A DNA stretch of 64,000 nucleotides from Myxococcales bacterium (GTDB lineage: Bacteria; Myxococcota_A; Polyangia; Polyangiales; JAFGIB01), in the NCBI GenBank assembly GCA_029880325.1, contig JAOUOP010000032.1, forward strand, positions 1 to 64,000. Reading direction: 5' to 3'. This document shows, piece by piece, positions 52,801 to 61,576 of the stretch. Position numbers and translations under genes: made by a program. The notes beneath the pieces are model-generated. The model saw only the letters and a list, made by a program, of their open reading frames with translations. It was not told the DNA's origin and did no database searches. Each line of letters begins with the position of its first letter. The first letter of the stretch is position 1.

Positions 52801-53219
52801 TCATCAGCGTGCGCGACGAGGACAAGGCGGGTGCCTGCGACGTTGGTCGCCGGCTGCGCGCCCTCGGCTTCGAGCTGGTGGCGACTTCCGGCACCGCGCG
52901 CGCGCTGGCGGAGGCGGGCGTGGATTGCTCCCGCATCAACAAGGTGGTCGAGGGCAGCCCGCATTGTGTGGACATGATCAAGGCCGGCGAGATCGACGCC
53001 GTGATGAACACCACCTCCGACGTCCAGGCGATCACCGACAGCTTTTCGATTCGGCGCCAGGCGCTGGTCTCGGGCGTGGCCTATTTCACCACAATGGCCG
53101 CGTCCAGTGCGGTGGTGGGTGCCATCGAGGCGAGCCGCGCCCGTGGTGGGGGCTACGAGGTGCGCAGCTTGCAGGAGTACCATCAGGATCTGGCCTCCTC
53201 GCTGGATTCCGGGGCCTGA
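49863..53219 (+). CDS. carB: Carbamoyl-phosphate synthase large subunit CarB
   Basis: 1,118 residues from the ATG at 49863 (MPRRDDIKRVLLIGSGP), the family's normal start. Makes carbamoyl phosphate for arginine and pyrimidine synthesis with CarA-derived ammonia. The two homologous halves are clear: SGPIVIGQACEFDYSG near residue 14 and GGPNRIGQGIEFDYCC near 596, each followed by an ATP-grasp domain (EMNPRVSRSSALASKATGYP in the first, EVNPRASRTVPFVSKSIGRP in the second). The MGS-like regulatory domain starts near residue 975. carA is not adjacent. tsaE lies upstream with a gap of 61 bases. Confidence 0.95.
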   Translation: MPRRDDIKRVLLIGSGPIVIGQACEFDYSGTQGAKALRQEGYEVVLVNSNPATVMTDPEFAQRTYVEPLDVEVLRSIIARERPDALLPTLGGQTALNLAMTLDDEGVLAEYGVELIGASVQAIRKAEDRELFNQAMERCGLSVARSYLARTDEQAWEAVRQLGYPLILRPSFTLGGSGGGVAHDDASFAAAIQWAFSQSPTHECLIEESLIGWKEYELEVIRDRADNFSVICTIENLDPMGVHTGDSITIAPAMTLTDKEYQQLRDAARAVITEIGVDTGGSNIQFSVNPRDGRIIVIEMNPRVSRSSALASKATGYPIAKIAAKLAVGYRLDELRNDVTGTSAAFEPSIDYVVTKIPRFAFEKFQGADQRLTTQMKSVGEVMAIGRTFKQSLLKATRSLEIGRDGLPSLLDRVDYRAYAKQLKQRAHDGAVLGSAPRFEGERQQDLPGLKEALLSVIETPLGDRLWYAVDALRVGCTAEEVCEHTAIDPWFVQQLCEIVAAEQQLKQLGEGGGEISDQALRDAKVLGLSDGAIGTALGREASEVRAMRLERGLRPIYARVDSCAAEFPALTPYLYSTWGEHSESEPSTRKKVMILGGGPNRIGQGIEFDYCCVHASFALRQLGIESVMVNCNPETVSTDYDTSDRLYFEPLTFEDVMGIVEEEKPDAVIVQFGGQTPLKLAVPLSRSGVEILGTPASAIDRAEDRDKFDQLLDLLGLKRPAGVIVRGADEAMAAAEQLGFPVVVRPSYVLGGRAMEIVHSPEGLERYMAAAFEAIEDTEAPTILVDEFLQDAIEVDVDCLADGERAVIGGILQHVEEAGVHSGDSTMVLPPHTLPEKVLAEIREASHALALELGVRGLMNVQFAVRGDQVYVIEVNPRASRTVPFVSKSIGRPLAQIATQVMAGKTLQELGFTEEVVPRHVAVKESVFPFAKLPGVDTILGPEMRSTGEVMGVGSNFPEAFDKAMLASGMRLPSHGKVFISVRDEDKAGACDVGRRLRALGFELVATSGTARALAEAGVDCSRINKVVEGSPHCVDMIKAGEIDAVMNTTSDVQAITDSFSIRRQALVSGVAYFTTMAASSAVVGAIEASRARGGGYEVRSLQEYHQDLASSLDSGA

Positions 53220-53357
53220 AGCGCATCGCTTGCCCGCTGGGGGGTGGCGGTGTACCAATGGTCTCGTGTGTGGGCTTCGCCCGGGCTGAGTTTTGGCTGA
53301 GTCTGGGGTGAGTCAGGCCCATTGCTTTTGGCCCAAGATTCCGAGGAACTGCGCAGC

Positions 53358-53834
53358 ATGGATAGATACCCAATGACGCCCGAAGGGCATGCGGCGTTGT
53401 CGGCGGAGCTGAAGCAGCTGACGAGCGTCGAGCGCCCCAAGATCTCCAAGGAGATCGGCGTTGCGCGCGAACACGGTGACCTGAAGGAAAACGCCGAGTA
53501 CCACGCGGCCAAGGAACGTCAGGGGCAGATCGAGGCCCGCATCGCCCACCTGGAGGGCATGATCGCCCGTGCCGACGTGATCGACCGCCGGCAGATGGGC
53601 GGCGACCGCGTGAAGTTCGGGGCCTACGTCACGCTGGAAGATATCGACTCCGGTGAGCAACGCCGCTATCGCATCGTGGGTCAGGAAGAGGCGGACATCG
53701 AGGGCGGCACCATCTCCGTGACCTCGCCCATCGCCAGGGCCTGCATCAACCGCGAGGCTGGCGACGAGGTGCAGGTGCGGGTGCCCGCCGGCATCCGTAA
53801 TTACGAGATCACGGCCATCGCCTGGGAGCCGTGA
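53358..53834 (+). CDS. greA: Transcript cleavage factor GreA
   Basis: 158 residues from the ATG at 53358. Rescues backtracked RNA polymerase by stimulating transcript cleavage. The coiled-coil tip has the acidic DLKENAEYHAAKERQ motif near residue 46, and the C-terminal FKBP-like domain ends with VRVPAGIRNYEITAI. A second ATG five codons in (53373) would still keep the family start (MTPEGHAAL). The intergenic gap from carB is 138 bases. Confidence 0.94.
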   Translation: MDRYPMTPEGHAALSAELKQLTSVERPKISKEIGVAREHGDLKENAEYHAAKERQGQIEARIAHLEGMIARADVIDRRQMGGDRVKFGAYVTLEDIDSGEQRRYRIVGQEEADIEGGTISVTSPIARACINREAGDEVQVRVPAGIRNYEITAIAWEP

Positions 53835-53862
53835 GGTTCCGCCCGTCGTTGCCGCTCGCGCC

Positions 53863-54813
53863 ATGAACGCCGAAAGATTCCAGCACTCGCTCGACGACGG
53901 TGTTTCGCTCGCGGTTTGCAGCTGGCAGCCGGAGCAGGCCGGAGTGCGCGCGGTGGTGCAGATCGCGCACGGCATGGCCGAGCACATCGAGCGTTATGCG
54001 GAGCTGGCCGAGCGGCTCGTGGCTGCCGGTTATGCGGTCTACGGCGCCGACCATCGGGGGCATGGCAGGACCGCTGGCTCCGAGGGTGAACTCGGCTACT
54101 TCGCCGACAGCGATGGCTTCGGGCGCGTGGTGGAAGATCTCTACTCCCTCAATCGCCGCATCGCCGAGCGACACGCGGGGCTTCCGATCGTGATGCTCGG
54201 TCACAGCATGGGCGCCTTCTTGACCCAGACGTATCTCTTCGAGCATGGCGAGAGCATCGAGGCGGCGGTGATCAGCTCGACCGGAGGCGCCCCGGCGCTG
54301 CTCGCGAAGATCGCCGGCATCATCGCGCGGGTGGAGCGGCTGCGCGTGGGGCCGCGCAAGCCCAGTGGGCTGTTGCAGGCGCTCTCCTTCGGTGGCTACA
54401 ACCGGGCCTTCCAGCCGGCGCGCACCGACTTCGATTGGCTCTCGCGCGATGCCCAGGAGGTCGATCGCTACGCGGCCGATCCCCTGTGCGGCTTCGCCAT
54501 GACCACCCAGGGTTGGATCGACGTCCTCGGCGGCATCGTCGCCCTGAACGACCCTGCCAATATCGCGCGCGTGCCCCGCGGCCTGCCGCTCTACTTTCTC
54601 TGCGGCCTCGAAGACCCCATGGGCGAGGGCGGCAAGGCCGTGCGCCGAATCATCGCGGCCCACCGCGCCGCGGGCCTGGGCCCGATCACCGAGCGCTTCT
54701 ATCCCGGTGGGCGTCATGAGATGTTTCACGAGGTCAATCGCGCCGAGGTATTCGATGATCTCATCGCCTGGCTCGACGCCACCGTGGGGCGTGGCGGCGC
54801 CGGTGGGTCATGA
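53863..54813 (+). CDS. Alpha/beta hydrolase, monoacylglycerol-lipase type
   Basis: 316 residues. Serine hydrolase with the nucleophile elbow GHSMGAF (Ser near residue 117), an oxyanion-side motif ADHRGHGRT near 64, the acid in LEDPMGEGG near 249, and the His in GGRHEMFHE near 287. This is the monoacylglycerol lipase or lysophospholipase (Hydrolase_4) pattern. The enzyme is probably cytoplasmic. It starts 28 bases after greA and overlaps recG by ATGA. The natural ester is unknown. Confidence 0.88.
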   Translation: MNAERFQHSLDDGVSLAVCSWQPEQAGVRAVVQIAHGMAEHIERYAELAERLVAAGYAVYGADHRGHGRTAGSEGELGYFADSDGFGRVVEDLYSLNRRIAERHAGLPIVMLGHSMGAFLTQTYLFEHGESIEAAVISSTGGAPALLAKIAGIIARVERLRVGPRKPSGLLQALSFGGYNRAFQPARTDFDWLSRDAQEVDRYAADPLCGFAMTTQGWIDVLGGIVALNDPANIARVPRGLPLYFLCGLEDPMGEGGKAVRRIIAAHRAAGLGPITERFYPGGRHEMFHEVNRAEVFDDLIAWLDATVGRGGAGGS

Positions 54814-57281
54814 GTCCACAGGAGCTGCCCGCGCGGCTCCGTGAGTGTCTGTCGGCCTCGCCTCCCCAGGCCGATGAACGCGCCGCCATGGCCGAGCAGC
54901 TGCGCGCGTTGGCCGGGGCCGATGCCCAGCTCCACAGTGCCGCCGTCGCCCTCGAAGGGGCCCGCGATGGGCGCTCGCTGAAGCTCGCCGCCGCGAAGGC
55001 CATGCGTCTGCTGGCGGCGCGCCCGGAGCCGGAGCCCGATGATCAGGACGACGACGATGCGGCATCCGGCCAGGGGCGCGCGCGTGCGCGGGCCGAGCGC
55101 CGCAGCGCGCGGCGCGCCTTCCAGCAAGAGAAGGCCTTGCGCGAGGATCGCGAGCAGGGCGAGCGAGCCGCCGGCGAGCGCCCGATCGAGACGCTGCCGG
55201 GGATCGGGCGCGTCGGTGGCCAGGCCCTGCGCGACAAGGGCCTGCGAAAGGTTTCGGATCTGGCGTGGCTCTTGCCTCTGGGTTATCGAGACGAACGCGA
55301 GCTGACGCCTTTTGCGGAGCTGACGGAAGGCGCGCGCGTGCTCACGGAGGGGCGTGTGCGAAGCGCCCGAGCCTTCGGCGGCGGCCGCGGTCCCCGTCGC
55401 GCCGAGGTTATTCTCGAGTCCCTCGACGGCGCGGGTGAGCTTTTGCGCCTGAGTTGGTTTCGCGCGCCAGGAGGCCTGGTGGCGCGTTTCAGCGAGGGCG
55501 CCGTCTTTCGGGTGGCCGGCGTGGTCGAAGTCTTTCGTGGGACGGTGAGCATCAGTCATCCGGAGACCGAGCGCGTGTCCGAGGAGGGCGCCGCGCGATC
55601 CGCCGGGCTCAGGCCCTACTATCCGGTGGTCGCCGGCGTTGCGCCACGCACCCTGAGCAAGGCGGTGGCTGCCGCGGTCGAACGCTGCGCGCCGGCCTTG
55701 CCCGACGCGGTGCCGGCCTACCTGCGCGAACGCCATGGGCTGTCGCCGATCGGTCAGGCCCTGCGCGCGCTGCACGCGCCGGCTCCCGAACTCGAGCAGG
55801 CCGAAGTGGAGGCCCTGTGCGCCGGTCGCAGCCGCCACCACGAACGGCTGGCCTTCGAGGAGTTCTTTCTACTCGAGCTTTCACTCCAGCGCCGCCGTGT
55901 GGAAGAGCAGGGCGTGGCGGCCGAGGCGCTCCATGGGAGCGAGGCGGCCATGGAGCGCGCGCGGAGCGCACTTGGCTTTGAGTTGACCCAGGCCCAACGC
56001 CGGGTGGTGGCCGAGATCGCAGCGGACCTGGCCCTGGACCAGCCCATGCGGCGCCTGCTTCAGGGTGACGTGGGCAGCGGCAAGACCGCGGTGGCATTGC
56101 TTGCGGCGGCGCAGGCCATCGCGGCGGGTGCTCAGGTGGCCTTCATGGCGCCCACCGAGCTGCTGGCCGAACAGCACTTTCGCACGCTGTCGCCCCTGGC
56201 GCAGGCCATGGGTTTGCGCGCGGCGCTGGTGCTCGGATCGGAACGGGCGGCCCATCGCAGAAAGACGCGCAAGGCGCTGGCCGAGGGCACGGTGGACCTG
56301 GCGGTCGGGACCCATGCGCTGCTGTCCGAGGGCGTCGAGTTCCAGCGCCTGCGCCTGGTCATCGTCGATGAGCAGCATCGCTTCGGCGTGGGCCAGCGCT
56401 TGCGTCTGGTGGGCAAGGCCGGCGCGTCACTGGCGCCGCATTTGCTGGTGATGACCGCCACGCCGATTCCGCGCACGCTCACCCTGGCCCTGCACGGCGA
56501 CCTGGAGTCGAGCGTGCTCGATGAGCTGCCGCCGGGGCGGCTGCCGCCGCTGACCCGGGCCTATCCGACGGCCGAGCGCGCCCGGGCCCTGCGCCAGCTG
56601 GAGCGCGCGCTCGAGGGGGGAGGGCAGGCCTATGTCGTGTGTCCGACCATCGAGCCCGATCCGGAGCGCGGCCTGCGCTCGGCGGAGGAGACCTTCGGCG
56701 AGCTGGCCGAGCAGTTTGAAGCCCATGGCGTGGCGCTGCTGCACGGGCGGCTGGCGGATGCCGAGCGCGATCGGGTGATGGCGGACTTTGTCGCAGGTCG
56801 CGTTCGGGTTCTGGTGGGCACCACCATCGTCGAAGTTGGCATCGACGTGCCGCGCGCGAACGTGATCCTGATCGAACACGCTGAGCGCTTCGGGCTGGCG
56901 CAGCTCCATCAGCTGCGCGGGCGCGTGGGGCGCGGCGGTCAGCGCAGCGCCTGCCTGCTCGTGCATGAAGCGGCGAGCGAGGATGCGCGCAGGCGCATCG
57001 AGGTTCTGTGCAGCACGGGCGATGGGTTCGCGATCGCCGAAGAAGACCTGGCCCTGCGCGGCCCGGGCGAACTCTTCGGGCGTCGCCAGTCGGGCTTGCC
57101 CGGTTTCCGCTTCGGTGATCTGCGACGCGATGGGCCGCTGCTTACACGCGCCCGGGAGCTGGCCCGCGATCTCGGCGACCGCGATCCGGAGCTACGCGAG
57201 CCGCGGCACGTCGAAGCGCGCAGGGCGCTCGATGCCATGGCCAACTCCGAGCGCGCGCTGGTCAAGGAAGAGGCGGGTTGA
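54810..57281 (+). CDS. recG: ATP-dependent DNA helicase RecG, with N-terminal extension
   Basis: 823 residues, about 130 more than typical RecG. Remodels stalled forks and branched DNA. Motifs: Walker A GDVGSGKTAVALLAA near 419, DEQHRFGVGQR (motif II) near 520, TATPIPRTLTL (motif III) near 550, and C-terminal motifs TTIVEVGIDVPRAN and HQLRGRVGRGGQRSAC. The extra N-terminal part (residues 1-125) is charged and helical (ARARAERRSARRAFQQEKALRED) before the usual ETLPGIGRVGGQALRDKG start. It overlaps the hydrolase gene upstream and is followed 3 bases later by the sulfatase-like gene. Confidence 0.93.
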   Translation: MSPQELPARLRECLSASPPQADERAAMAEQLRALAGADAQLHSAAVALEGARDGRSLKLAAAKAMRLLAARPEPEPDDQDDDDAASGQGRARARAERRSARRAFQQEKALREDREQGERAAGERPIETLPGIGRVGGQALRDKGLRKVSDLAWLLPLGYRDERELTPFAELTEGARVLTEGRVRSARAFGGGRGPRRAEVILESLDGAGELLRLSWFRAPGGLVARFSEGAVFRVAGVVEVFRGTVSISHPETERVSEEGAARSAGLRPYYPVVAGVAPRTLSKAVAAAVERCAPALPDAVPAYLRERHGLSPIGQALRALHAPAPELEQAEVEALCAGRSRHHERLAFEEFFLLELSLQRRRVEEQGVAAEALHGSEAAMERARSALGFELTQAQRRVVAEIAADLALDQPMRRLLQGDVGSGKTAVALLAAAQAIAAGAQVAFMAPTELLAEQHFRTLSPLAQAMGLRAALVLGSERAAHRRKTRKALAEGTVDLAVGTHALLSEGVEFQRLRLVIVDEQHRFGVGQRLRLVGKAGASLAPHLLVMTATPIPRTLTLALHGDLESSVLDELPPGRLPPLTRAYPTAERARALRQLERALEGGGQAYVVCPTIEPDPERGLRSAEETFGELAEQFEAHGVALLHGRLADAERDRVMADFVAGRVRVLVGTTIVEVGIDVPRANVILIEHAERFGLAQLHQLRGRVGRGGQRSACLLVHEAASEDARRRIEVLCSTGDGFAIAEEDLALRGPGELFGRRQSGLPGFRFGDLRRDGPLLTRARELARDLGDRDPELREPRHVEARRALDAMANSERALVKEEAG

Positions 57282-57284
57282 AGC

Positions 57285-59966
57285 GTGCTGGCGACGGCGC
57301 TGCGCAAGGGCGCGCTCGCCGGAAGCGCCGTGGGTCTGCTCGAGGTGCTCTGGGTGCTGGCCCGGGCCTGGCGGCTCTTTTTGTCACCGGTCGAGTTCGC
57401 GCGCTACGCCTGCTTTGCCACGGCGGCCATGGCGGCCGCCGGTGCCCTGCTCGCCTTTTTGCTCGCGGCGCTGGTGCCGAGCTTCGCCCGCCATTGTGCA
57501 CTGCCGATGCGTTCGCCACGCCGGCGAGCGCTGGCGACGCTGGCGGCACTCTCGCTCATCGGCAGTGCAGTGCCCCAGGCCTGGGCCCTGCGCGACGCGC
57601 CCAATCTTCGCTACGCCAGCGAGCAGGCCGCGCCGCTGGGCGGGGCGCTGCTATCGCTTTTGCCACGCCGGCGGCCGCCGCCTCAGGCGGCTGCGGGCTT
57701 TGGTGCTGCGGCTACGACCGCTGGCGGCCCGCCCGCACCGCCGGGCCTGGACCTGCGCGGTCGCGACGTGCTGCTCATTACGGTGGACGCACTGCGCGCC
57801 GATCGCCTCGCACCCTACGGCGGCCACGGGCTCACACCGGAACTCGACGCTTTGGCCGAGGAGGCGGTGGTTTTTTTGCGCGCCCAGACCACGACGCCCC
57901 ATACCTCCTACGCGCTGGCGGGTTTGCTGACCGGCAAGTACATGCGCCCGATCTTCACCCTGGGCGGTGCGCGCAGCGAACATCCGACGTTGCCAAAGCT
58001 GCTGCGCCAACACGGCTACCGCACGGCGGCGTTCTTCCCGCCGGCGATCTTCTTCGTGGACGCCGAACGCTTCGTGTGGTTGCGCCAGGACAATTTTGGC
58101 TTCGAATACGTCAAGGCAATGTACGCCAAGGCCGGGCATCGCGTTGAGCAGTTGCGGCGCTATTTGCAAACGGCAGCGCCCGGGCGGCCGCTCTTTGTCT
58201 GGGTGCATCTTTTCGAGCCGCACGAGCCCTACGACCCACCGCCCCATCGCAAGACCGCTTCCTTTCCCGAGGCGCGCTACGACGGCGAGGTCGCGGAAGC
58301 GGATGCCGCGGTCGGCGCTTTGGTGCGGGCCTTTCGCGCCAAACGTCCCGGGGCCACGGTAATCGTGACGGCCGATCACGGCGAGGAGTTCGGCGAGCAC
58401 GGCGGCCGCTACCACGGAACTTCGCTCTTCGATGAGCAGCTGCAGGTGCCCTTGCTGTGGTCCTCGCCAGGGGCGGCCCGGCCGCGGCAGCTGCAAACGC
58501 CGGTGGAACTCATCGATCTGCCGACCACGCTGCTGTCGGCCCTTGGTATTGCGGCCGAAGCCAGGATGCGTGGCGACGACCTGAGTCCGCTCTTGGCGGG
58601 CGCGGCGCCGCCCTCAGAAGGCCATGCCCATGCCCATGCATCGCTCGGCGATCTGCGTTCGGTCGGCGATGGACGCTTCAAATTGATCTGTCGCAACTCA
58701 GAGACGGGCTGCCGCCTCTTTGATCGCACGGCCGATCCCGGCGAGTACGAGGACCTCGCCGCCGCGCGGTCCGCCGAGCGCGAGCGTCTGAAAGCGCAGC
58801 TCTCGCAGTTCGCCGCTTCCATCGCTGCCCACGAGGCGATCGCATTGCCCGACGGTGCGGGGTGGCCACCGGCGCTGGCGCGCGCCCAGCTGGGCGAGCG
58901 CGTCGGCGCGGCCGAACTCGCGCCCCTGCTCGAGAACGCGCGCCCCGTGGTTCGTGCCGCTGCGGCCCGCGTGCTGGCAGGCCAGGGGGAACGCTCCGCG
59001 CGTGCCACCCTGGAGCGCGTGGCCCGGCACGACTCCGATGCCGACGTGCGCGCCGAGGCAGCGATCGCGGCGCTGCGGCTGGAGCCGACAGCTGCCTCCG
59101 CCCATGTCGCGCCGGTGCTTGCGCTGCTGGAGCCCGGCAGCGATCGCGGGCGGCGTGCTGCCCTCGCCCTCGGCGCTGCCGGCGTCAACGATCGGCGCGT
59201 CAGCGAGCAGCTGCTGGCGGTTGCTTTCGACGCGACGCGCGATGAAAGCGAGCGCGTGGCCGCCATCGAGGCGTTCGCCACGGTGCGCACGCCCGAACGC
59301 GCGCGATGGCTTCTGCCCTTGCTGCCCGAGGTGCGTCTGCGAAAGGTGGTGGCTTCAGCGCTCGAGGCCATGGCCCAGCCGGCCGCGGCACAGGCCCTCG
59401 CCCGGGCCCTCGAAACCGAGCGTTACGCCACCGCCCGCCTTCCGCTTGTGCGCGCGCTGTTCGCCTGCGGTCAGCAGGGCAGGGCGCTTTCTGCCTTGAT
59501 TCGCCACCTGGGCCGCGAGTCCTCGGTGCCCGGCGGGCTCGGCTTTTTGCTGCAGCGCGGCAAGCTGCAGGGCGCGGGGCTCGCTGCCGGCGATTTGCGG
59601 GAACCGGCCAGCGCGCCTGGCCGCGGCTGGCATTGCACGACGTCGGGCTGCCAGCCGCGGGCGGGCGCGCTGCTGTCGCTGCCTGCTGTCGCGGTGACCG
59701 CCGGAGCGCGGCTCATCCTCCGCGTCGCTGCGACCGGGGCCGGCACCATGCTGCGCGTCGCAGGCGTGGAGCGCGCGCTACATCCCGGCATTCAGGAAAT
59801 CGGCTTCGCGTTCGACGCGGCGAGCGGTGGGCAACTCCCGGTGGAAGTCACTTCCGGCGCCTGGATCGAAGCCTACCTGCTGGTCGAGCGCGTCGAGGAG
59901 ATCCCGCCGCCGCCCCCGCAGCCCTGGCAACCGTCCCAGCAAGATGGCGACGACGCGACCGAGTGA
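57285..59966 (+). CDS. Membrane sulfatase/alkaline-phosphatase-superfamily protein with HEAT repeats
   Basis: 893 residues from a GTG 3 bases after recG. About three N-terminal TM helices lead to a sulfatase-type catalytic domain: VDALRADRLAPYGGHG near 166, TTTPHTSYALAGLLTGKY near 205, HLFEPHEPYDPP near 308, TADHGEEFGEHGG near 363. The usual formylglycine Cys/Ser is not in place; Thr residues suggest a Thr nucleophile as in phosphoethanolamine or LTA-type transferases, or loss of activity. Residues about 540-740 form HEAT repeats (GERSARATLERVARHDSDADVRAEAAIAAL). A beta-rich C-terminal part and a Pro-rich tail follow. Its soluble part probably lies outside the inner membrane. Substrate unknown. 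Confidence 0.8.
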   Translation: MLATALRKGALAGSAVGLLEVLWVLARAWRLFLSPVEFARYACFATAAMAAAGALLAFLLAALVPSFARHCALPMRSPRRRALATLAALSLIGSAVPQAWALRDAPNLRYASEQAAPLGGALLSLLPRRRPPPQAAAGFGAAATTAGGPPAPPGLDLRGRDVLLITVDALRADRLAPYGGHGLTPELDALAEEAVVFLRAQTTTPHTSYALAGLLTGKYMRPIFTLGGARSEHPTLPKLLRQHGYRTAAFFPPAIFFVDAERFVWLRQDNFGFEYVKAMYAKAGHRVEQLRRYLQTAAPGRPLFVWVHLFEPHEPYDPPPHRKTASFPEARYDGEVAEADAAVGALVRAFRAKRPGATVIVTADHGEEFGEHGGRYHGTSLFDEQLQVPLLWSSPGAARPRQLQTPVELIDLPTTLLSALGIAAEARMRGDDLSPLLAGAAPPSEGHAHAHASLGDLRSVGDGRFKLICRNSETGCRLFDRTADPGEYEDLAAARSAERERLKAQLSQFAASIAAHEAIALPDGAGWPPALARAQLGERVGAAELAPLLENARPVVRAAAARVLAGQGERSARATLERVARHDSDADVRAEAAIAALRLEPTAASAHVAPVLALLEPGSDRGRRAALALGAAGVNDRRVSEQLLAVAFDATRDESERVAAIEAFATVRTPERARWLLPLLPEVRLRKVVASALEAMAQPAAAQALARALETERYATARLPLVRALFACGQQGRALSALIRHLGRESSVPGGLGFLLQRGKLQGAGLAAGDLREPASAPGRGWHCTTSGCQPRAGALLSLPAVAVTAGARLILRVAATGAGTMLRVAGVERALHPGIQEIGFAFDAASGGQLPVEVTSGAWIEAYLLVERVEEIPPPPPQPWQPSQQDGDDATE

Positions 59967-59975
59967 GAGTTCGGG

Positions 59976-61109
59976 CTACAGCTTGCGGTCGCGGTAGGCC
60001 TCGCACAGCGCCAGCACCACCTCCGCTGGCGCTCCCAGGAACGCTTCGACATAGGTGATGCTGTCGTCGTCCTTGCGGTGGATCACGAGGCTGCGCGCGT
60101 CGTGCTGGCCGCGGATCACCGACCAACTGCGGCGCGAGGTGATCTCCAGTCGATCGACTTCACTCCAGAGCACCCGATGGACCCCGGCGCGCGTGCGCAT
60201 CAACATTTCGGCGGGCGTCAGGATCAACGCGATGCCCTTGCGCGGTGCGATGTCGTAGCGCGTGATCAGAAACCACAGCAGCGGCACGATCACCAGCGCC
60301 ACGATGATCACGGTGGGCGCGATGGAGCCGACGGTATCGCGGGTTGTGGCCGGCAGCCGCAGGTAGCCGTCGAGCACGGCGACGCCGAGTAGAATCGTGG
60401 CGTAGGGGCCGCGGCGTAGCCATCCGGGGCCGTGCTCGATGACCGTGGTCCGCGGCGGTCGCGCACCGTCGGCGACTTCATCGAAGAGCTTGCTGGCCAG
60501 GGGCGCCGGCTCCGGCGCCGGCCCTTCGTGTTCCGTCGCTTCCGGCACGCCCAACCAGCGCATCAGGCGCTCGGACAGGGCGCCGGGGCTGGCGTCGAAG
60601 AACGGCGGCAGCGTCAGCCAGCCGCGACCGCTGCCGGCACGCGTCACGAGATAAACATCGGCCCAGCGGCGACCGCTGCGCGCCTGAAAGCGCCCGTGCT
60701 CGGTAATCGAAACCACGTCCTGTCGGGCAACCGGAAAGTCGCCCGCGGGCGTGCGCAGCATCAGACCCTCGTCGCAAAGGGCCAGCGCGTAGCGTCGCCG
60801 CTGGCTCGATAGCCGCATTCTGCGAGCCAGCGAAAGCAAACCCAGCACGGCGCGCACGCTCAAGGCCAGGGCCAAAAGCCGCAACAGCAGGGCCATCGGG
60901 TCCAGGGGGCTGTCTTCGAGGGTCTCGCGGAAGACCGCGGCGCTCCAGAAAAAGCCCGCCAGCACGGGTGAAAGCAGCGCCTGGCGTCCAGCGGCATCCA
61001 GCACCGGCGGGCGCTGGCCCAACAGCAGCTGCAGCTCGGATCCGGTCGCCGTGCTGCCGCGATCGAGGGCGGCCTCCAGCCGCTGCACCCAATTGTCGCT
61101 GTTGCTCAT
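59976..61109 (-). CDS. Duplicated membrane protein with two PH-like domains
   Basis: 377 residues from the ATG at 61109 (GGAGG 6 bases upstream). The protein is an internal duplication: two TM helices then a beta-rich domain (ALALCDEGLMLRTPAGDFPVARQDVVSITEHGRF), and again two TM helices (TILLGVAVLDGYLRL; VIIVALVIVPLLWFLI) then IALILTPAEMLMRTRAGVHRVLWSEVDRLEITSRRSW. The beta domains look like bacterial PH (bPH2/YcxB-like) domains. Role unknown; such domains often bind lipid or protein at the membrane. It overlaps the Cys-rich lipoprotein gene by ATGA. Confidence 0.7.
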   Translation of the reverse strand: MSNSDNWVQRLEAALDRGSTATGSELQLLLGQRPPVLDAAGRQALLSPVLAGFFWSAAVFRETLEDSPLDPMALLLRLLALALSVRAVLGLLSLARRMRLSSQRRRYALALCDEGLMLRTPAGDFPVARQDVVSITEHGRFQARSGRRWADVYLVTRAGSGRGWLTLPPFFDASPGALSERLMRWLGVPEATEHEGPAPEPAPLASKLFDEVADGARPPRTTVIEHGPGWLRRGPYATILLGVAVLDGYLRLPATTRDTVGSIAPTVIIVALVIVPLLWFLITRYDIAPRKGIALILTPAEMLMRTRAGVHRVLWSEVDRLEITSRRSWSVIRGQHDARSLVIHRKDDDSITYVEAFLGAPAEVVLALCEAYRDRKL

Positions 61110-61456
61110 CGACGTCCTCCGCAGGGGCAGCGTTCGGCGGCCCGGTCGCGCGCCAGCTCGCATTGGGCCTCGGCGTCGTCGCAGCGGGCCACGGCGTCGG
61201 CATCCGCGAGCTCGCGGGCGATGCTGCAGAGGTCGCCGGACTCGAGACAGGCCTGGCCCGTGGCTTCGCAAACGGTCTCACAAGGGGTCTGCGAGCCGCC
61301 GGCGCGGGCGGAGGCCAGCGCGATGGCCTGCTCGTGCACCTGGATCCTGGCGAAGCCGCGGTCGAGCCGCTGCCCGGCGGGCTGACTGCTGGCGCAGCCG
61401 TGACCGAACAAATAGGCGCTGCCGAGCAGCATGAGGGCCGTAACATAGGGGGGCAT
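61106..61456 (-). CDS. Small Cys-rich lipoprotein-like protein
   Basis: 116 residues. A hydrophobic N-terminus ends FGHGC, a weak lipobox. The mature part is Ala/Asp-rich with paired cysteines (PCETVCEATGQACLESGDLCSIA, then RCDDAEAQCELARDRAAERCPCGG). It is probably extracytoplasmic. It overlaps the downstream membrane-protein gene by 4 bases, so they form a two-gene operon. Function unknown. Confidence 0.65.
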   Translation of the reverse strand: MPPYVTALMLLGSAYLFGHGCASSQPAGQRLDRGFARIQVHEQAIALASARAGGSQTPCETVCEATGQACLESGDLCSIARELADADAVARCDDAEAQCELARDRAAERCPCGGRR

Positions 61457-61576
61457 CTCAGCCGGGATTATTCATGAAATTGCTGGTGCGCATGCAAGTG
61501 CTCGACGGCTGCGCCGACCAGGTGCTACTCCAGGGAGGAAATACGCGGCCGCACCACGATGGCGGCTGGCCTGGTC

